Made by a program: the position numbers and the translations under genes
Part shown: positions 23,909 through 30,967 of the stretch, in pieces
How positions within the stretch are numbered: position 1 is the first letter of the stretch
Layout of the letters: each line of letters opens with the position of its first letter
Notes under the pieces: model-generated
The model's database searches: none
What the model saw: only the letters and a program-made list of their open reading frames with translations
What the model was told of the DNA's origin: nothing
Assembly: GCF_002838065.1 (NCBI RefSeq)
Contig: NZ_PIZU01000036.1
Location: forward strand, 1 to 49,632
Reading direction: 5' to 3'
Length of the DNA stretch: 49,632 bases
Origin: Mycobacterium hubeiense
GTDB taxonomy: Bacteria; Actinomycetota; Actinomycetes; Mycobacteriales; Mycobacteriaceae

Positions 23909-25622
23909 ACGGCGTGCCGACGACACCGAGATCATTCCCGCCGTCATCGACGACGAGGAGTCGGCCGACTCGGAGCCCCAACCTTCACGGGCCGGCCGCT
24001 TCGGGCAGGCTTTAGTGGACCGGCTGCCCCAACTGAGTGCGACGATCGTCGCCGGAATACTCCTGTGCGCGAGTTTCCCGCCGTTCGGCTGGTGGTACGC
24101 CGCGATCGCGGCGTTCGCCTTGCTCGCCTGGGTGCTGACGCGCGAATCCACCACGCTGGCAGGCGGATTCGGCTACGGATACCTGTTCGGCCTGACGTTC
24201 TACGTCCCGCTGTTGCCGTGGACCGGCGAGTTCGTCGGCACCTTTCCGTATCTGGTGCTGGTGGCCGTCGAGTCGGTTTTCCCGGCGCTGTTCGGCCTGC
24301 TGGCGGTCGTGGTACGACGGCTGCCGGGCTGGCCGATCGCCTTCGCCGCTGTCTGGATTGCCGTCGAGTGGGCCAAGTCCACCGTGCCATTTGGTGGATT
24401 CCCTTGGGGCAACGTCGGTTTCGGGCAGGTCGACGGGCCGCTGCTGGCCATCGCGAAGCTGGGAGGAGAGCCGCTGCTGTCGTTCGCGGTGGTGCTCACC
24501 GGATTCAGCCTGGCGGCAATCGCGGTGGAAACGCTGAAGTGGTGGCGAAACGGCGAAGACACCGGTAGGCCGCCTGCCGTCGTGATCCCCGGGCTGTGCA
24601 TCACCGCAGTGCTGTTGGGCACGGCGGTGATCTGGCCGCAGGTCCGGCATTCGGGCCTGGGTGCCGAGGACGACCCGGCCGTCACCGTCGCCGTCGTGCA
24701 GGGCAACGTGCCGCGGCTCGGCCTGGACTTCAACGCCCAGCGCCGCGCCGTACTCGACAACCACGTGCGCGAGACCATGCGCCTCGCCGAGGACGTGCGC
24801 GCGGGCAAAGCCGCGCAACCGCTGTTCGTGATCTGGCCGGAGAACTCGTCCGACATCGATCCCTTGGCCAACCCGGACGCGGCCGAACAGATCACCGCCG
24901 CGGCGCGGGCGATCAATGCGCCCATTCTCGTCGGCGCCGTCCTCGCCGGGCCCGGCTACAGCCGCGACAACCCCGTTTCCACCAACTCGGTGATCGTCTG
25001 GGATCCCGCCGACGGGCCCGGCGACCGGCACGACAAGCAGATCGTGCAGCCGTTCGGCGAATACCTGCCGTGGCGCAGCTTCTTCCAACACCTCTCGCCC
25101 TACGCGGAGCGGGCCGGATACTTCGTGCCGGGCACCGGCGACGGCGTGGTCGACGTCGCAGGCGTACCCGTCGGCGTCACCACGTGCTGGGAGGTGATCT
25201 TCGACCGGGCGGCCCGCGAGTCGGTGCGCAGCGGCGCGCAAATGTTGGCGGTCCCGACGAACAACGCCACGTTTGGCGAGCATATGAGCAGCCAGCACCT
25301 GATGTTCGCCAAACTGCGTGCCGTGGAGCACAACCGCTATGTCGTGGTGGCGGGCACCACCGGGATCAGCGCGGTGATCGCACCGGACGGCCGCACGCTG
25401 GCCCGCACCGGCTTCTTCGAACCGGCCTACCTCGACGCCCAGATCCGACTGAAAACGCAGCTGACCCCCGCGACGCGATGGGGTCCGATTGTGCAGGGTT
25501 TGCTGGTCGCCCTCGGCGTTGCGGCGGTAGTCGCCGCGATCATGCACAATGGAGGGTTCGTGCCAAGATCATTTAGGGGTCGGCGAGTCAGGACCGGCGA
25601 CCGACACAAAGGAGCCACATGA
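23901..25622 (+). CDS. lnt: Apolipoprotein N-acyltransferase Lnt
   Basis: A 573-aa membrane enzyme that adds the third acyl chain to the N-terminal cysteine of lipoproteins. A ~45-aa acidic cytoplasmic leader precedes roughly six membrane helices (about residues 45-250), then a periplasmic nitrilase domain (about 270-530) and a final helix near 535-555. The catalytic triad is visible: Glu314 in VIWPENSS, Lys379 in DRHDKQIV and Cys429 in TTCWEV. In M. tuberculosis this domain is fused to the mannosyltransferase in Ppm1 (Rv2051c); here they are separate, as in M. smegmatis. The ATG at 23901 overlaps the amidohydrolase end. The stop overlaps the ppm1 ATG. Confidence 0.93.
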   Translation: MAKRRADDTEIIPAVIDDEESADSEPQPSRAGRFGQALVDRLPQLSATIVAGILLCASFPPFGWWYAAIAAFALLAWVLTRESTTLAGGFGYGYLFGLTFYVPLLPWTGEFVGTFPYLVLVAVESVFPALFGLLAVVVRRLPGWPIAFAAVWIAVEWAKSTVPFGGFPWGNVGFGQVDGPLLAIAKLGGEPLLSFAVVLTGFSLAAIAVETLKWWRNGEDTGRPPAVVIPGLCITAVLLGTAVIWPQVRHSGLGAEDDPAVTVAVVQGNVPRLGLDFNAQRRAVLDNHVRETMRLAEDVRAGKAAQPLFVIWPENSSDIDPLANPDAAEQITAAARAINAPILVGAVLAGPGYSRDNPVSTNSVIVWDPADGPGDRHDKQIVQPFGEYLPWRSFFQHLSPYAERAGYFVPGTGDGVVDVAGVPVGVTTCWEVIFDRAARESVRSGAQMLAVPTNNATFGEHMSSQHLMFAKLRAVEHNRYVVVAGTTGISAVIAPDGRTLARTGFFEPAYLDAQIRLKTQLTPATRWGPIVQGLLVALGVAAVVAAIMHNGGFVPRSFRGRRVRTGDRHKGAT

Positions 25623-26368
25623 GTAGCCCGAGTGAGCGCACTCTGGTCATCATCCCGACCTACAACGAGCGGGAGAACCTGCCGTTGATCCTCGGACGCG
25701 TGCATGCCGCGCGCCCCGACGTGCACGTGCTGATCGTCGACGACGGCAGCCCCGACGGCACCGGAGAACTGGCTAACGAGCTGGCGCTGGCCGACCCCGA
25801 CCGCGTGCACGTCATGCACCGCACAAGCAAGGACGGACTCGGTGCGGCCTACCTCGCCGCCTTTGCCTGGGGCCTGAATCGCGAGTATTCGGTGCTGGTG
25901 GAAATGGACGCCGACGGTAGCCACGCACCCGAGCAACTGCACCGTCTGCTCGACGCCGTCGACGCCGGGGCCGATCTGGCCATCGGGTCGCGCTACGTCG
26001 AGGGTGGGACGGTCCGCAACTGGCCGTGGCGGCGCCTGGTGCTGTCGAAGACGGCCAACACCTACTCACGGCTGCTGCTGGGCGTGGGCATTCACGACAT
26101 CACCGCCGGCTACCGCGCGTACCGCCGCGAAGTGCTGGAGAAGATCGACCTGGCCGCGGTCGAGTCGAAGGGCTACTGCTTCCAGATCGACCTGACCTGG
26201 CGCGCGATCAACAATGGCTTCACCGTCGTCGAGGTGCCGATCACGTTCACCGAGCGGGAGCTGGGCGTCTCCAAGATGAGCGGCTCCAACATCCGCGAAG
26301 CCATGTACAAGGTCGCGGAATGGGGTTTCCGCGGGCGCCTGGATCGCGCCCGCGGCGTGGTGCGCTAA
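25619..26368 (+). CDS. ppm1: Polyprenol monophosphomannose synthase
   Basis: A 249-aa GT2-family enzyme that transfers mannose from GDP-mannose to polyprenyl phosphate. The product is the mannose donor for lipomannan, lipoarabinomannan and protein O-mannosylation. Signatures: VIIPTYNERENLPLI at the N-terminus, LIVDDGSPDGTGELA near 40, the metal-binding VEMDADGSHAPEQL near 95 and AIGSRYVEGGTVRNWPW near 120. It lacks membrane helices, consistent with needing the membrane partner Lnt as in M. smegmatis. A clear Shine-Dalgarno (AAAGGAG) precedes the ATG, which overlaps the lnt stop. Confidence 0.94.
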   Translation: MSSPSERTLVIIPTYNERENLPLILGRVHAARPDVHVLIVDDGSPDGTGELANELALADPDRVHVMHRTSKDGLGAAYLAAFAWGLNREYSVLVEMDADGSHAPEQLHRLLDAVDAGADLAIGSRYVEGGTVRNWPWRRLVLSKTANTYSRLLLGVGIHDITAGYRAYRREVLEKIDLAAVESKGYCFQIDLTWRAINNGFTVVEVPITFTERELGVSKMSGSNIREAMYKVAEWGFRGRLDRARGVVR

Positions 26369-26372
26369 GGCG

Positions 26373-26711
26373 TCAGCTGCCGCGACGCTTCGACTTGATG
26401 AGCTCGAGGCGCTCTTTGAGAAGCTCCTCGAGTTCCTCGATCGAACGACGCTCCAGCAGCATGTCCCAGTGGGTGCGCGGCGGCTTGACCTTCTTGGGCT
26501 CCGGCACGTCACCCTCGATCAGGGTGCCTTCCATGCCGTTGCGGCACAGCCAGGTGCCGGGGATCTCGGCGTCGTCGGCGAACGGGACGTCGAATTCCTC
26601 GCCGTTCTCCGTGCGGTAGCGAGCGACCTGACGCGGCGCCAAGTCGTGGTTGCGGTCGGTCTCGTAGCTCACGGCTCCGAGGCGACTGCCTCTCAGGACG
26701 CGATCAGCCAT
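26373..26711 (-). CDS. rbpA: RNA polymerase-binding protein RbpA
   Basis: A 112-aa protein almost identical to M. tuberculosis RbpA (Rv2050, about 111 aa). It binds RNA polymerase and the group 1/2 sigma factors and stabilises the open promoter complex. The N-terminal tail MADRVLRGSRLGAVSYETD and the core DVPFADDAEIPGTWLCRNG are followed by a basic linker (PKKVKPPRTHWDM) and the sigma-interacting helices RRSIEELEELLKERL. The ATG at 26711 is chosen over an upstream in-frame Met at 26720, based on the conserved N-terminus and a GAGGAG Shine-Dalgarno. It is convergent with ppm1 across 4 bp. Confidence 0.97.
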   Translation of the reverse strand: MADRVLRGSRLGAVSYETDRNHDLAPRQVARYRTENGEEFDVPFADDAEIPGTWLCRNGMEGTLIEGDVPEPKKVKPPRTHWDMLLERRSIEELEELLKERLELIKSKRRGS

Positions 26712-26749
26712 CGTCAACACTCCTCATCAGAAAATCTTGCCGGAGTAAC

Positions 26750-26775
26750 AACGCGGCAAACCCGCGCGCAGTTCC
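26750..26775 (-). promoter_or_regulatory. ECF-type (SigE/SigH-like) promoter of rbpA
   Basis: Reading leftwards, GGAAC (26775-26771) and CGTT (26753-26750) are separated by exactly 17 nt, which fits the GGAAC-N17-CGTT pattern of mycobacterial SigE/SigH promoters. The predicted start falls about 30 nt upstream of the rbpA ATG, leaving room for the GAGGAG ribosome site. Stress induction of rbpA is known in actinobacteria; the assignment here is from the motif alone. Confidence 0.5.
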
Positions 26776-26832
26776 CGACTCGACCGCTGATGATACCGGG
26801 GATCGGGCGCATCGCGGTTTAGAGTCGCATCC

Positions 26833-27162
26833 GTGGCACGGCGTAAGACTCCTCAACCCTGCAGGTGGTGCGGCCGCGAGGTGGCCGATACCGAGATGGG
26901 CCGGCGCCGCCAGTACTGCCGCCAGTCCTGCCGCCAGCGCGCCTATGAGCAGCGGGCGATGGTCAAGGGCACCTCGCTGGCACCCGATGCGGTGGTGTTG
27001 TCCGCCGACGAGGCCGCCCAGCTGTCCGACCGCGTCTACCAAGTCAGATGCGCCGCCGAGGACGTCGCGACCGCCGTGGAAGAGGGCGCCGACGCCGCCG
27101 AGCTGCGGCAGTTGTGCGACGCGCTGATGCGTGCGGCGAAGGCGGCCGACGGCTGGCGCTAG
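26833..27162 (+). CDS. Small putative zinc-ribbon protein (Rv2049c region)
   Basis: A 109-aa basic protein. The N-terminal half has CRWCGREV and RRQYCRQSCRQRAYEQR, a CxxC plus CxxxC arrangement likely to bind zinc. The C-terminal half is an Ala/Glu-rich amphipathic helix (AAQLSDRVYQV...ALMRAAKAADGW). It has the position of Rv2049c beside rbpA in M. tuberculosis, and the Cys pattern recurs in actinobacterial homologues, but no function is known. GTG start at 26833, divergent from rbpA. A nucleic-acid-binding role is possible from the basic zinc motif but unproven. Confidence 0.75.
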   Translation: MARRKTPQPCRWCGREVADTEMGRRRQYCRQSCRQRAYEQRAMVKGTSLAPDAVVLSADEAAQLSDRVYQVRCAAEDVATAVEEGADAAELRQLCDALMRAAKAADGWR

Positions 27163-27177
27163 GCCTTACCATTGCCC

Positions 27178-28371
27178 ATGCCTGTGTGGCGCTTCGACGA
27201 TTTCGTGCTGGATACGGGGCGATACGAGTTGCGCGACGGCGTCGACGTGATCCGTGTCGAACCGCAGGTATTCGATGTGCTCACCCACTTGGTCGGCAAT
27301 CACGACCGGGTCGTCACCAAAGAAGAGCTGTTCGACTCGGTGTGGGGCGGACGCTTCGTCGGTGAGGCGGCGCTGACGAGCCGGATCAAGGCCGCGCGCA
27401 AGGCACTTCGCGACGACGGCGAGTCGCAGCGCTACATCAGGACCGTCCGCGGCCGCGGATACCAATTCGTCGGAACCGTCATCGACGAGGTGGCCGCCCC
27501 CGAGCCGCCAGCGCTGCCCGAACCTCCCGTGCCGCGCCAACACATCGCGTTCTGTCGTGCCGGTGACGGCGTTCGGCTCGCCTACGCGGTGGCGGGGGAG
27601 GGACCGCCGCTGGTGCGGGCCGCGAACTGGATGACCCACCTCGGCTATGACATCGAAAGCCCGGTGTGGCGGCATTGGGTGCGCGACCTCTCACGCGACT
27701 ACACCTTCATCCGCTACGACGAGCGCGGCTGCGGTCTTTCCGACTGGGAGGCAGGCGATTTCACATTCGACGACTGGGTGGCAGATCTCGAGTCGGTGGT
27801 CGAGGCACTCGGGCTGAAGCGTTTCCCGCTGCTCGGAGTATCGCAGGGCGGGGCCGTCGCCGTCGCCTACGCCGCCCGTCATCCGGATCGGGTGAGCCGG
27901 CTGGTGCTGTGCGGCGCGTACGCGCGTGGACGCGCGGTGCGTGCGGTCGGCGAGGAGGAAAAGCGCGCTGCCGCACTGGATCTGGAGCTGGCCCGGGTCG
28001 GTTGGGGCCGCGACGACCCAGTGTTTCGCCAGGTGTTCGCCGCACAGTTCCTGCCCGACGGCACCCGCGCCGACTGGGCGGCCTTCGACCAGCTGCAGCG
28101 CCGCACGACCTCGCCGGAGAACGCGGTGCGCTTCCTCGATGAGTTCGGCCGCATCGATGTGCGCGAGCAGGCGCGCGACGTCGTATGCCCGACGCTGATC
28201 ATGCACTCGCGCGACGACCACCGGGTGCCGATGCGATTCGGTGAGGAGCTGGCGACCCTGATCCCGGACTCCCGGCTGGTGGCACTGTCCAGCAACAACC
28301 ACCTGCTGACCGCCACCGAACCCGCGTGGCAGGTGTTCCTCGAGGAAGTCCGCGCCTTTCTGGCCGAGTGA
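27178..28371 (+). CDS. Winged-helix DNA-binding domain fused to an alpha/beta hydrolase
   Basis: A 397-aa two-domain protein. Residues about 1-100 form an OmpR/PhoB-type winged helix: the entry strand FDDFVLDTGRYELR, VEPQVFDVLTHLV, VVTKEELFDSVWGG and the wing YIRTVRGRGYQFVG. After a Pro-rich linker (~105-120) an alpha/beta hydrolase fills ~125-397, with the nucleophile Ser222 in GVSQGGA, acid Asp346 or Asp347 in HSRDDHRVP and His375 in SSNNHLL. No receiver domain or membrane segment is seen, so the hydrolase may act as ligand sensor or as an enzyme controlled by DNA binding. A TTG at 27172 is possible; the ATG at 27178 is preferred. Confidence 0.87.
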   Translation: MPVWRFDDFVLDTGRYELRDGVDVIRVEPQVFDVLTHLVGNHDRVVTKEELFDSVWGGRFVGEAALTSRIKAARKALRDDGESQRYIRTVRGRGYQFVGTVIDEVAAPEPPALPEPPVPRQHIAFCRAGDGVRLAYAVAGEGPPLVRAANWMTHLGYDIESPVWRHWVRDLSRDYTFIRYDERGCGLSDWEAGDFTFDDWVADLESVVEALGLKRFPLLGVSQGGAVAVAYAARHPDRVSRLVLCGAYARGRAVRAVGEEEKRAAALDLELARVGWGRDDPVFRQVFAAQFLPDGTRADWAAFDQLQRRTTSPENAVRFLDEFGRIDVREQARDVVCPTLIMHSRDDHRVPMRFGEELATLIPDSRLVALSSNNHLLTATEPAWQVFLEEVRAFLAE

Positions 28372-28448
28372 ACCAGGCACCCGAGTTCTCCACGCAATCT
28401 CCACACATTCTTCATGTGCGCGCCCGTTCGGGCATTCATGCTGGTCAC

Positions 28449-29150
28449 ATGAGAAAGCACACCCGCACCCTGCTCGTGGGTATCAGCGCCTTGATCACCC
28501 TGGGCACTCTGTCAGCCTGCAACGGCGGCACGTCCACCGAGACGACGCCCGCCCCCGAAACCGCGCCGACGACCGCGACCGCGGCGCCGTTCCCGCAGTC
28601 GGCCAAATACATCGCCGATATGCCGTCGCCCAACGGCAAGACGATGACCATCGGCATCGCCGTCGACGGCACCGAAGTCGCCGCCTACGCGTGCAACGGC
28701 ATCGACGACGAGGCCTGGTTCTTCGGCAACCAGAGCGACGGCACGATCGACATCACCGGACGCTTCCGCGACACCCTTAAGGCGTCCTTCAACGGCAAGG
28801 ACGTCGTCGGCGACCTCACCATGAACGGCGTGCCGTACCACTTCACCGCGCCCGCGGTCCCGGCTCCCGCGGGTATGTACACCGCGGAGTTCGAGGGCGT
28901 GCGCGCATCGTGGGTGATGCGTGCGGACGGGTCGGCCACCGGCGTGCAGAACAACGGCCTGCGCGGCAGCGACATCACCCAAGCCGAACTGCAGCAGCTG
29001 CGCGACGATCAGTTCCGCAACGAGGTGCGCAACAAGCGCCAGCTGCAGCAGGCCCAGCAGATCGTCCGGCTTCAGGACCGCGGGTTCACCTCCACCATCA
29101 ACGGCCACCCGGTGACGCTGGTCGTCGTCAACGGCAACTTCCGCCTCTGA
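28449..29150 (+). CDS. Secreted lipoprotein, function unknown
   Basis: A 233-aa lipoprotein. The signal peptide MRKHTRTLLVGISALITLGT is followed by a lipobox LSAC (Cys at about residue 23), then a Thr/Pro/Ala-rich linker to about 50. The folded part carries ADMPSPNGKTMTIGIAVDGTEVAAYACNG and a long charged helix rich in Gln and Arg (AELQQLRDDQFRNEVRNKRQLQQAQQIVRLQ near 185-215). I do not recognise the family. The frame is open to 28326, but the ATG at 28449 puts the signal peptide at the N-terminus. It ends just before a strong terminator, so it is probably monocistronic. Confidence 0.83.
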   Translation: MRKHTRTLLVGISALITLGTLSACNGGTSTETTPAPETAPTTATAAPFPQSAKYIADMPSPNGKTMTIGIAVDGTEVAAYACNGIDDEAWFFGNQSDGTIDITGRFRDTLKASFNGKDVVGDLTMNGVPYHFTAPAVPAPAGMYTAEFEGVRASWVMRADGSATGVQNNGLRGSDITQAELQQLRDDQFRNEVRNKRQLQQAQQIVRLQDRGFTSTINGHPVTLVVVNGNFRL

Positions 29151-29167
29151 CACCTCGCTCAACGGCC

Positions 29168-29218
29168 CTGCCGGGGTGACGATTTCGGTCGTCACCCCGG
29201 CGGGGTCTTCGTTTTTTT
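29168..29218 (+). terminator. Canonical intrinsic terminator
   Basis: A perfect 12-bp stem, CCGGGGTGACGA (29171-29182) with TCGTCACCCCGG (29189-29200), has a 6-nt loop. Further pairs extend it outwards to about 29168/29203, and a run of seven T follows (29212-29218) after a short spacer. It lies 18 bp after the lipoprotein stop. This is an unusually good textbook terminator for mycobacterial DNA. Confidence 0.85.
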
Positions 29219-29275
29219 CCCAGCGGGAGCCAAACCCTTCATCGACGACGGCGCCGTCCGTAACGTCAGCTCACC

Positions 29276-29667
29276 GTGACCACTCTCGTCGCGGTGCCGG
29301 CCTCCAACACCCGGCGTGGGCGGTCGCCGACGAGCTGCTGGCCGAGCTGACGCCTGAACAGATCGCGAAAGTCACGGAGCTGCACAAGAAGTCGGAATCC
29401 GAAGGGCAGCGCCGGATGACCGCGTTGCACGGCGGGCGGACAGATCAGCTGGAGATCTACCCCAACCTGTGGGCCGGTGTCGGACTGATCCGCGGCGGGG
29501 CGGGCACCGCGCTGGTCGGCAGCCACGAGGAAGTCGCCAACCTGATCTACGAGTACCACTCGCTGGGGTTCGACGAGTTCATCCTGTCGGGCTACCCGCA
29601 CCTGGAGGAGGCGTACTGGTTCGTCGAGGGGGTGCTGCCGCTGCTGAAGCAGAATGGCGTCGCCTGA
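29276..29667 (+). pseudogene. C-terminal remnant of an SsuD-like alkanesulfonate monooxygenase
   Basis: Only the last ~120 codons of a luciferase-like FMNH2-dependent monooxygenase survive. From 29314 the frame reads AWAVADELLAELTPEQIAK, then RMTALHGG, LEIYPNLWAGVGLIRGGAGTAL, and the end GFDEFILSGYPHLEEAYWF, which matches the C-terminus of SsuD. The family is about 370-380 aa, so roughly 240 N-terminal residues, including the flavin site entrance, are missing. The nominal frame runs back to 29176 inside the terminator, and that part shows no SsuD similarity. No credible start or promoter belongs to it. I read it as a deletion relic. Confidence 0.75.
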
Positions 29668-29669
29668 GC

Positions 29670-29675
29670 TACTAT
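29670..29675 (+). promoter_or_regulatory. -10 element TACTAT, probable leaderless promoter
   Basis: TACTAT fits the mycobacterial TANNNT -10 and ends 6 nt before the ATG at 29682, the geometry of leaderless transcripts that start on the A of the start codon. No Shine-Dalgarno is seen ahead of that ATG, which agrees. Confidence 0.5.
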
Positions 29676-29694
29676 CTGCGTATGAATGCAGATA
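29673..29694. promoter_or_regulatory. ArsR-type operator overlapping the sensor's promoter and start codon
   Basis: Inverted repeat TATCTGC (29673-29679) and GCAGATA (29688-29694) with an 8-nt spacer. It overlaps the -10 element and the ATG of the sensor gene, where a bound ArsR dimer would block transcription initiation. Arm and spacer size resemble SmtB/ArsR operators. Confidence 0.65.
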
Positions 29695-30065
29695 AGCAGG
29701 TTTGCGGCCGGCGGCTCGCCGACGATCAGGCCGACCTGGTTGTCGAGGTGTTTCGGATGCTGGCCGACGCGACGCGCGTGCAGCTGCTCTGGGCGCTGGC
29801 CGACCGCGAAATGTCGGTCAACGACCTGGCCGCCCGGGTCGGCAAGCCGGCGCCGTCGGTGTCCCAACACCTGGCCAAACTGCGGATGGCGCGGCTGGTT
29901 CGCACCCGCCGCGACGGCACCCAAGTGTTTTACCGGCTGGAGAACGACCACGTGCGCCAACTTGTCACCGACGCCGTGTACAACGCCGAGCACGCCGCCG
30001 GCGGGGTCCCGGCCCACCACCTGGATGACAACGAGCTGCGGGTGCTGCACGAGGAGGTGGGCTGA
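29682..30065 (+). CDS. kmtR: KmtR-like ArsR/SmtB-family Ni/Co sensor
   Basis: A 127-aa winged-helix metal sensor. MSVNDLAARVGKPAPSVSQHLAKLRMARLV (about 44-73) is the helix-turn-helix, and RRDGTQVFYRLEND is the wing. The putative nickel/cobalt ligands His90, Glu103, His104, His112 and His113 line up with the ligand set I recall for M. tuberculosis KmtR, shifted by two. The ATG at 29682 is preferred to the longer frame (from 29469) because it starts the conserved protein and matches the leaderless promoter and operator. The stop touches the exporter's ATG (TGATG), forming a two-gene metal-efflux operon. Metal identity is inferred from the orthologue. Confidence 0.9.
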   Translation: MNADKQVCGRRLADDQADLVVEVFRMLADATRVQLLWALADREMSVNDLAARVGKPAPSVSQHLAKLRMARLVRTRRDGTQVFYRLENDHVRQLVTDAVYNAEHAAGGVPAHHLDDNELRVLHEEVG

Positions 30066-30967
30066 TGGGCGGATTCCACCATGACGTTTATGACGACAGC
30101 GCCGAGGGCATCCGCGCCGTCAAGATCAGCCTGGTGGTGCTCGGGATCACCGCAGCTGCCCAGCTGATCGTCGTGGCCCTGTCGGGTTCGGTGGCGCTGT
30201 TCGCCGACACCGTGCACAACTTCTCCGACGCGTTGACGGCGGTGCCGCTGTGGATCGCGTTCGTGGTGAGCCGCCGCGCGGCGACCCGCCGCTACACCTA
30301 CGGCTTCGGCCGGGTGGAAGATCTGGCCGGGCTGTTCGTCGTGGCGGTGATCGCGCTGTCCGCGGTGATCGCGGCCGTCGAAGCAGTGCGCAGGCTCGTC
30401 GACCCCGTCCCGCTGTCACACCTGAGCTGGGTCGCGGCGGCCGGGATTCTGGGCTTCATCGGCAACGAGATCGTCGCGGTATACCGCATCCGGGTCGGCA
30501 AACGCATCGGCTCGGCGGCACTGCGGGCCGACGGAATGCACGCCCGCGCAGACGGTTTGACGTCGCTGGCGGTGGTGGCCGGTGCCGTCGGAGTGGCAGC
30601 GGGCTTCCCGATGGCCGACCCGATCGTCGGTCTGCTGATCGCGGGGGCCATCGGTGTGGTGCTGGTGGTCGCGGCCCGCGACGTGTTCGGCAGGCTGCTG
30701 GATCGCGTCGACCCGGAACTGGTGGACACGGCGCACCAGGTGCTGGCCCGTCAGCCCGGCGTGCGGGCGGTGCGGCGGGTGCGGATGCGCTGGGTCGGGC
30801 ATCGCCTCGAGGCAGACGCCGAGCTCGACGTCGATCCGGACCTGAGTCTTGCCGACGCGCACAGGGTTGCGCACAGTGCCGAACATGAACTCGCGCATGC
30901 AGTTCCGAAGCTGGGCTCGGCGATTGTGCACGCCTACCCGGGCCACGAGGCGACGGTCAGCAGCTGA
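30065..30967 (+). CDS. Cation diffusion facilitator exporter (Co/Ni type)
   Basis: A 300-aa CDF antiporter with about six membrane helices between residues 15 and 200 and a cytoplasmic C-terminal domain. The transmembrane metal site is visible as HNFSD (HxxxD) in helix 2 (ALFADTVHNFSDAL) and HARAD (HxxxD) in helix 5 (LRADGMHARADGLTS). The C-terminal domain has MRWVGHRLEADAELDVDP, typical of the family. With the KmtR-like repressor immediately upstream it most likely exports Co2+ or Ni2+ with proton exchange; M. tuberculosis KmtR controls a CDF exporter (Rv2025c). Its 3' end overlaps the convergent lipoprotein gene by 11 bp. Confidence 0.92.
   Translation: MGGFHHDVYDDSAEGIRAVKISLVVLGITAAAQLIVVALSGSVALFADTVHNFSDALTAVPLWIAFVVSRRAATRRYTYGFGRVEDLAGLFVVAVIALSAVIAAVEAVRRLVDPVPLSHLSWVAAAGILGFIGNEIVAVYRIRVGKRIGSAALRADGMHARADGLTSLAVVAGAVGVAAGFPMADPIVGLLIAGAIGVVLVVAARDVFGRLLDRVDPELVDTAHQVLARQPGVRAVRRVRMRWVGHRLEADAELDVDPDLSLADAHRVAHSAEHELAHAVPKLGSAIVHAYPGHEATVSS

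Noticed and set aside
29176..29313. N-terminal part of the frame leading into the ssuD remnant as a real protein start
   Set aside because: Its first codons lie in the stem and T-run of the terminator, with no ribosome site, and the translation has no similarity to SsuD.
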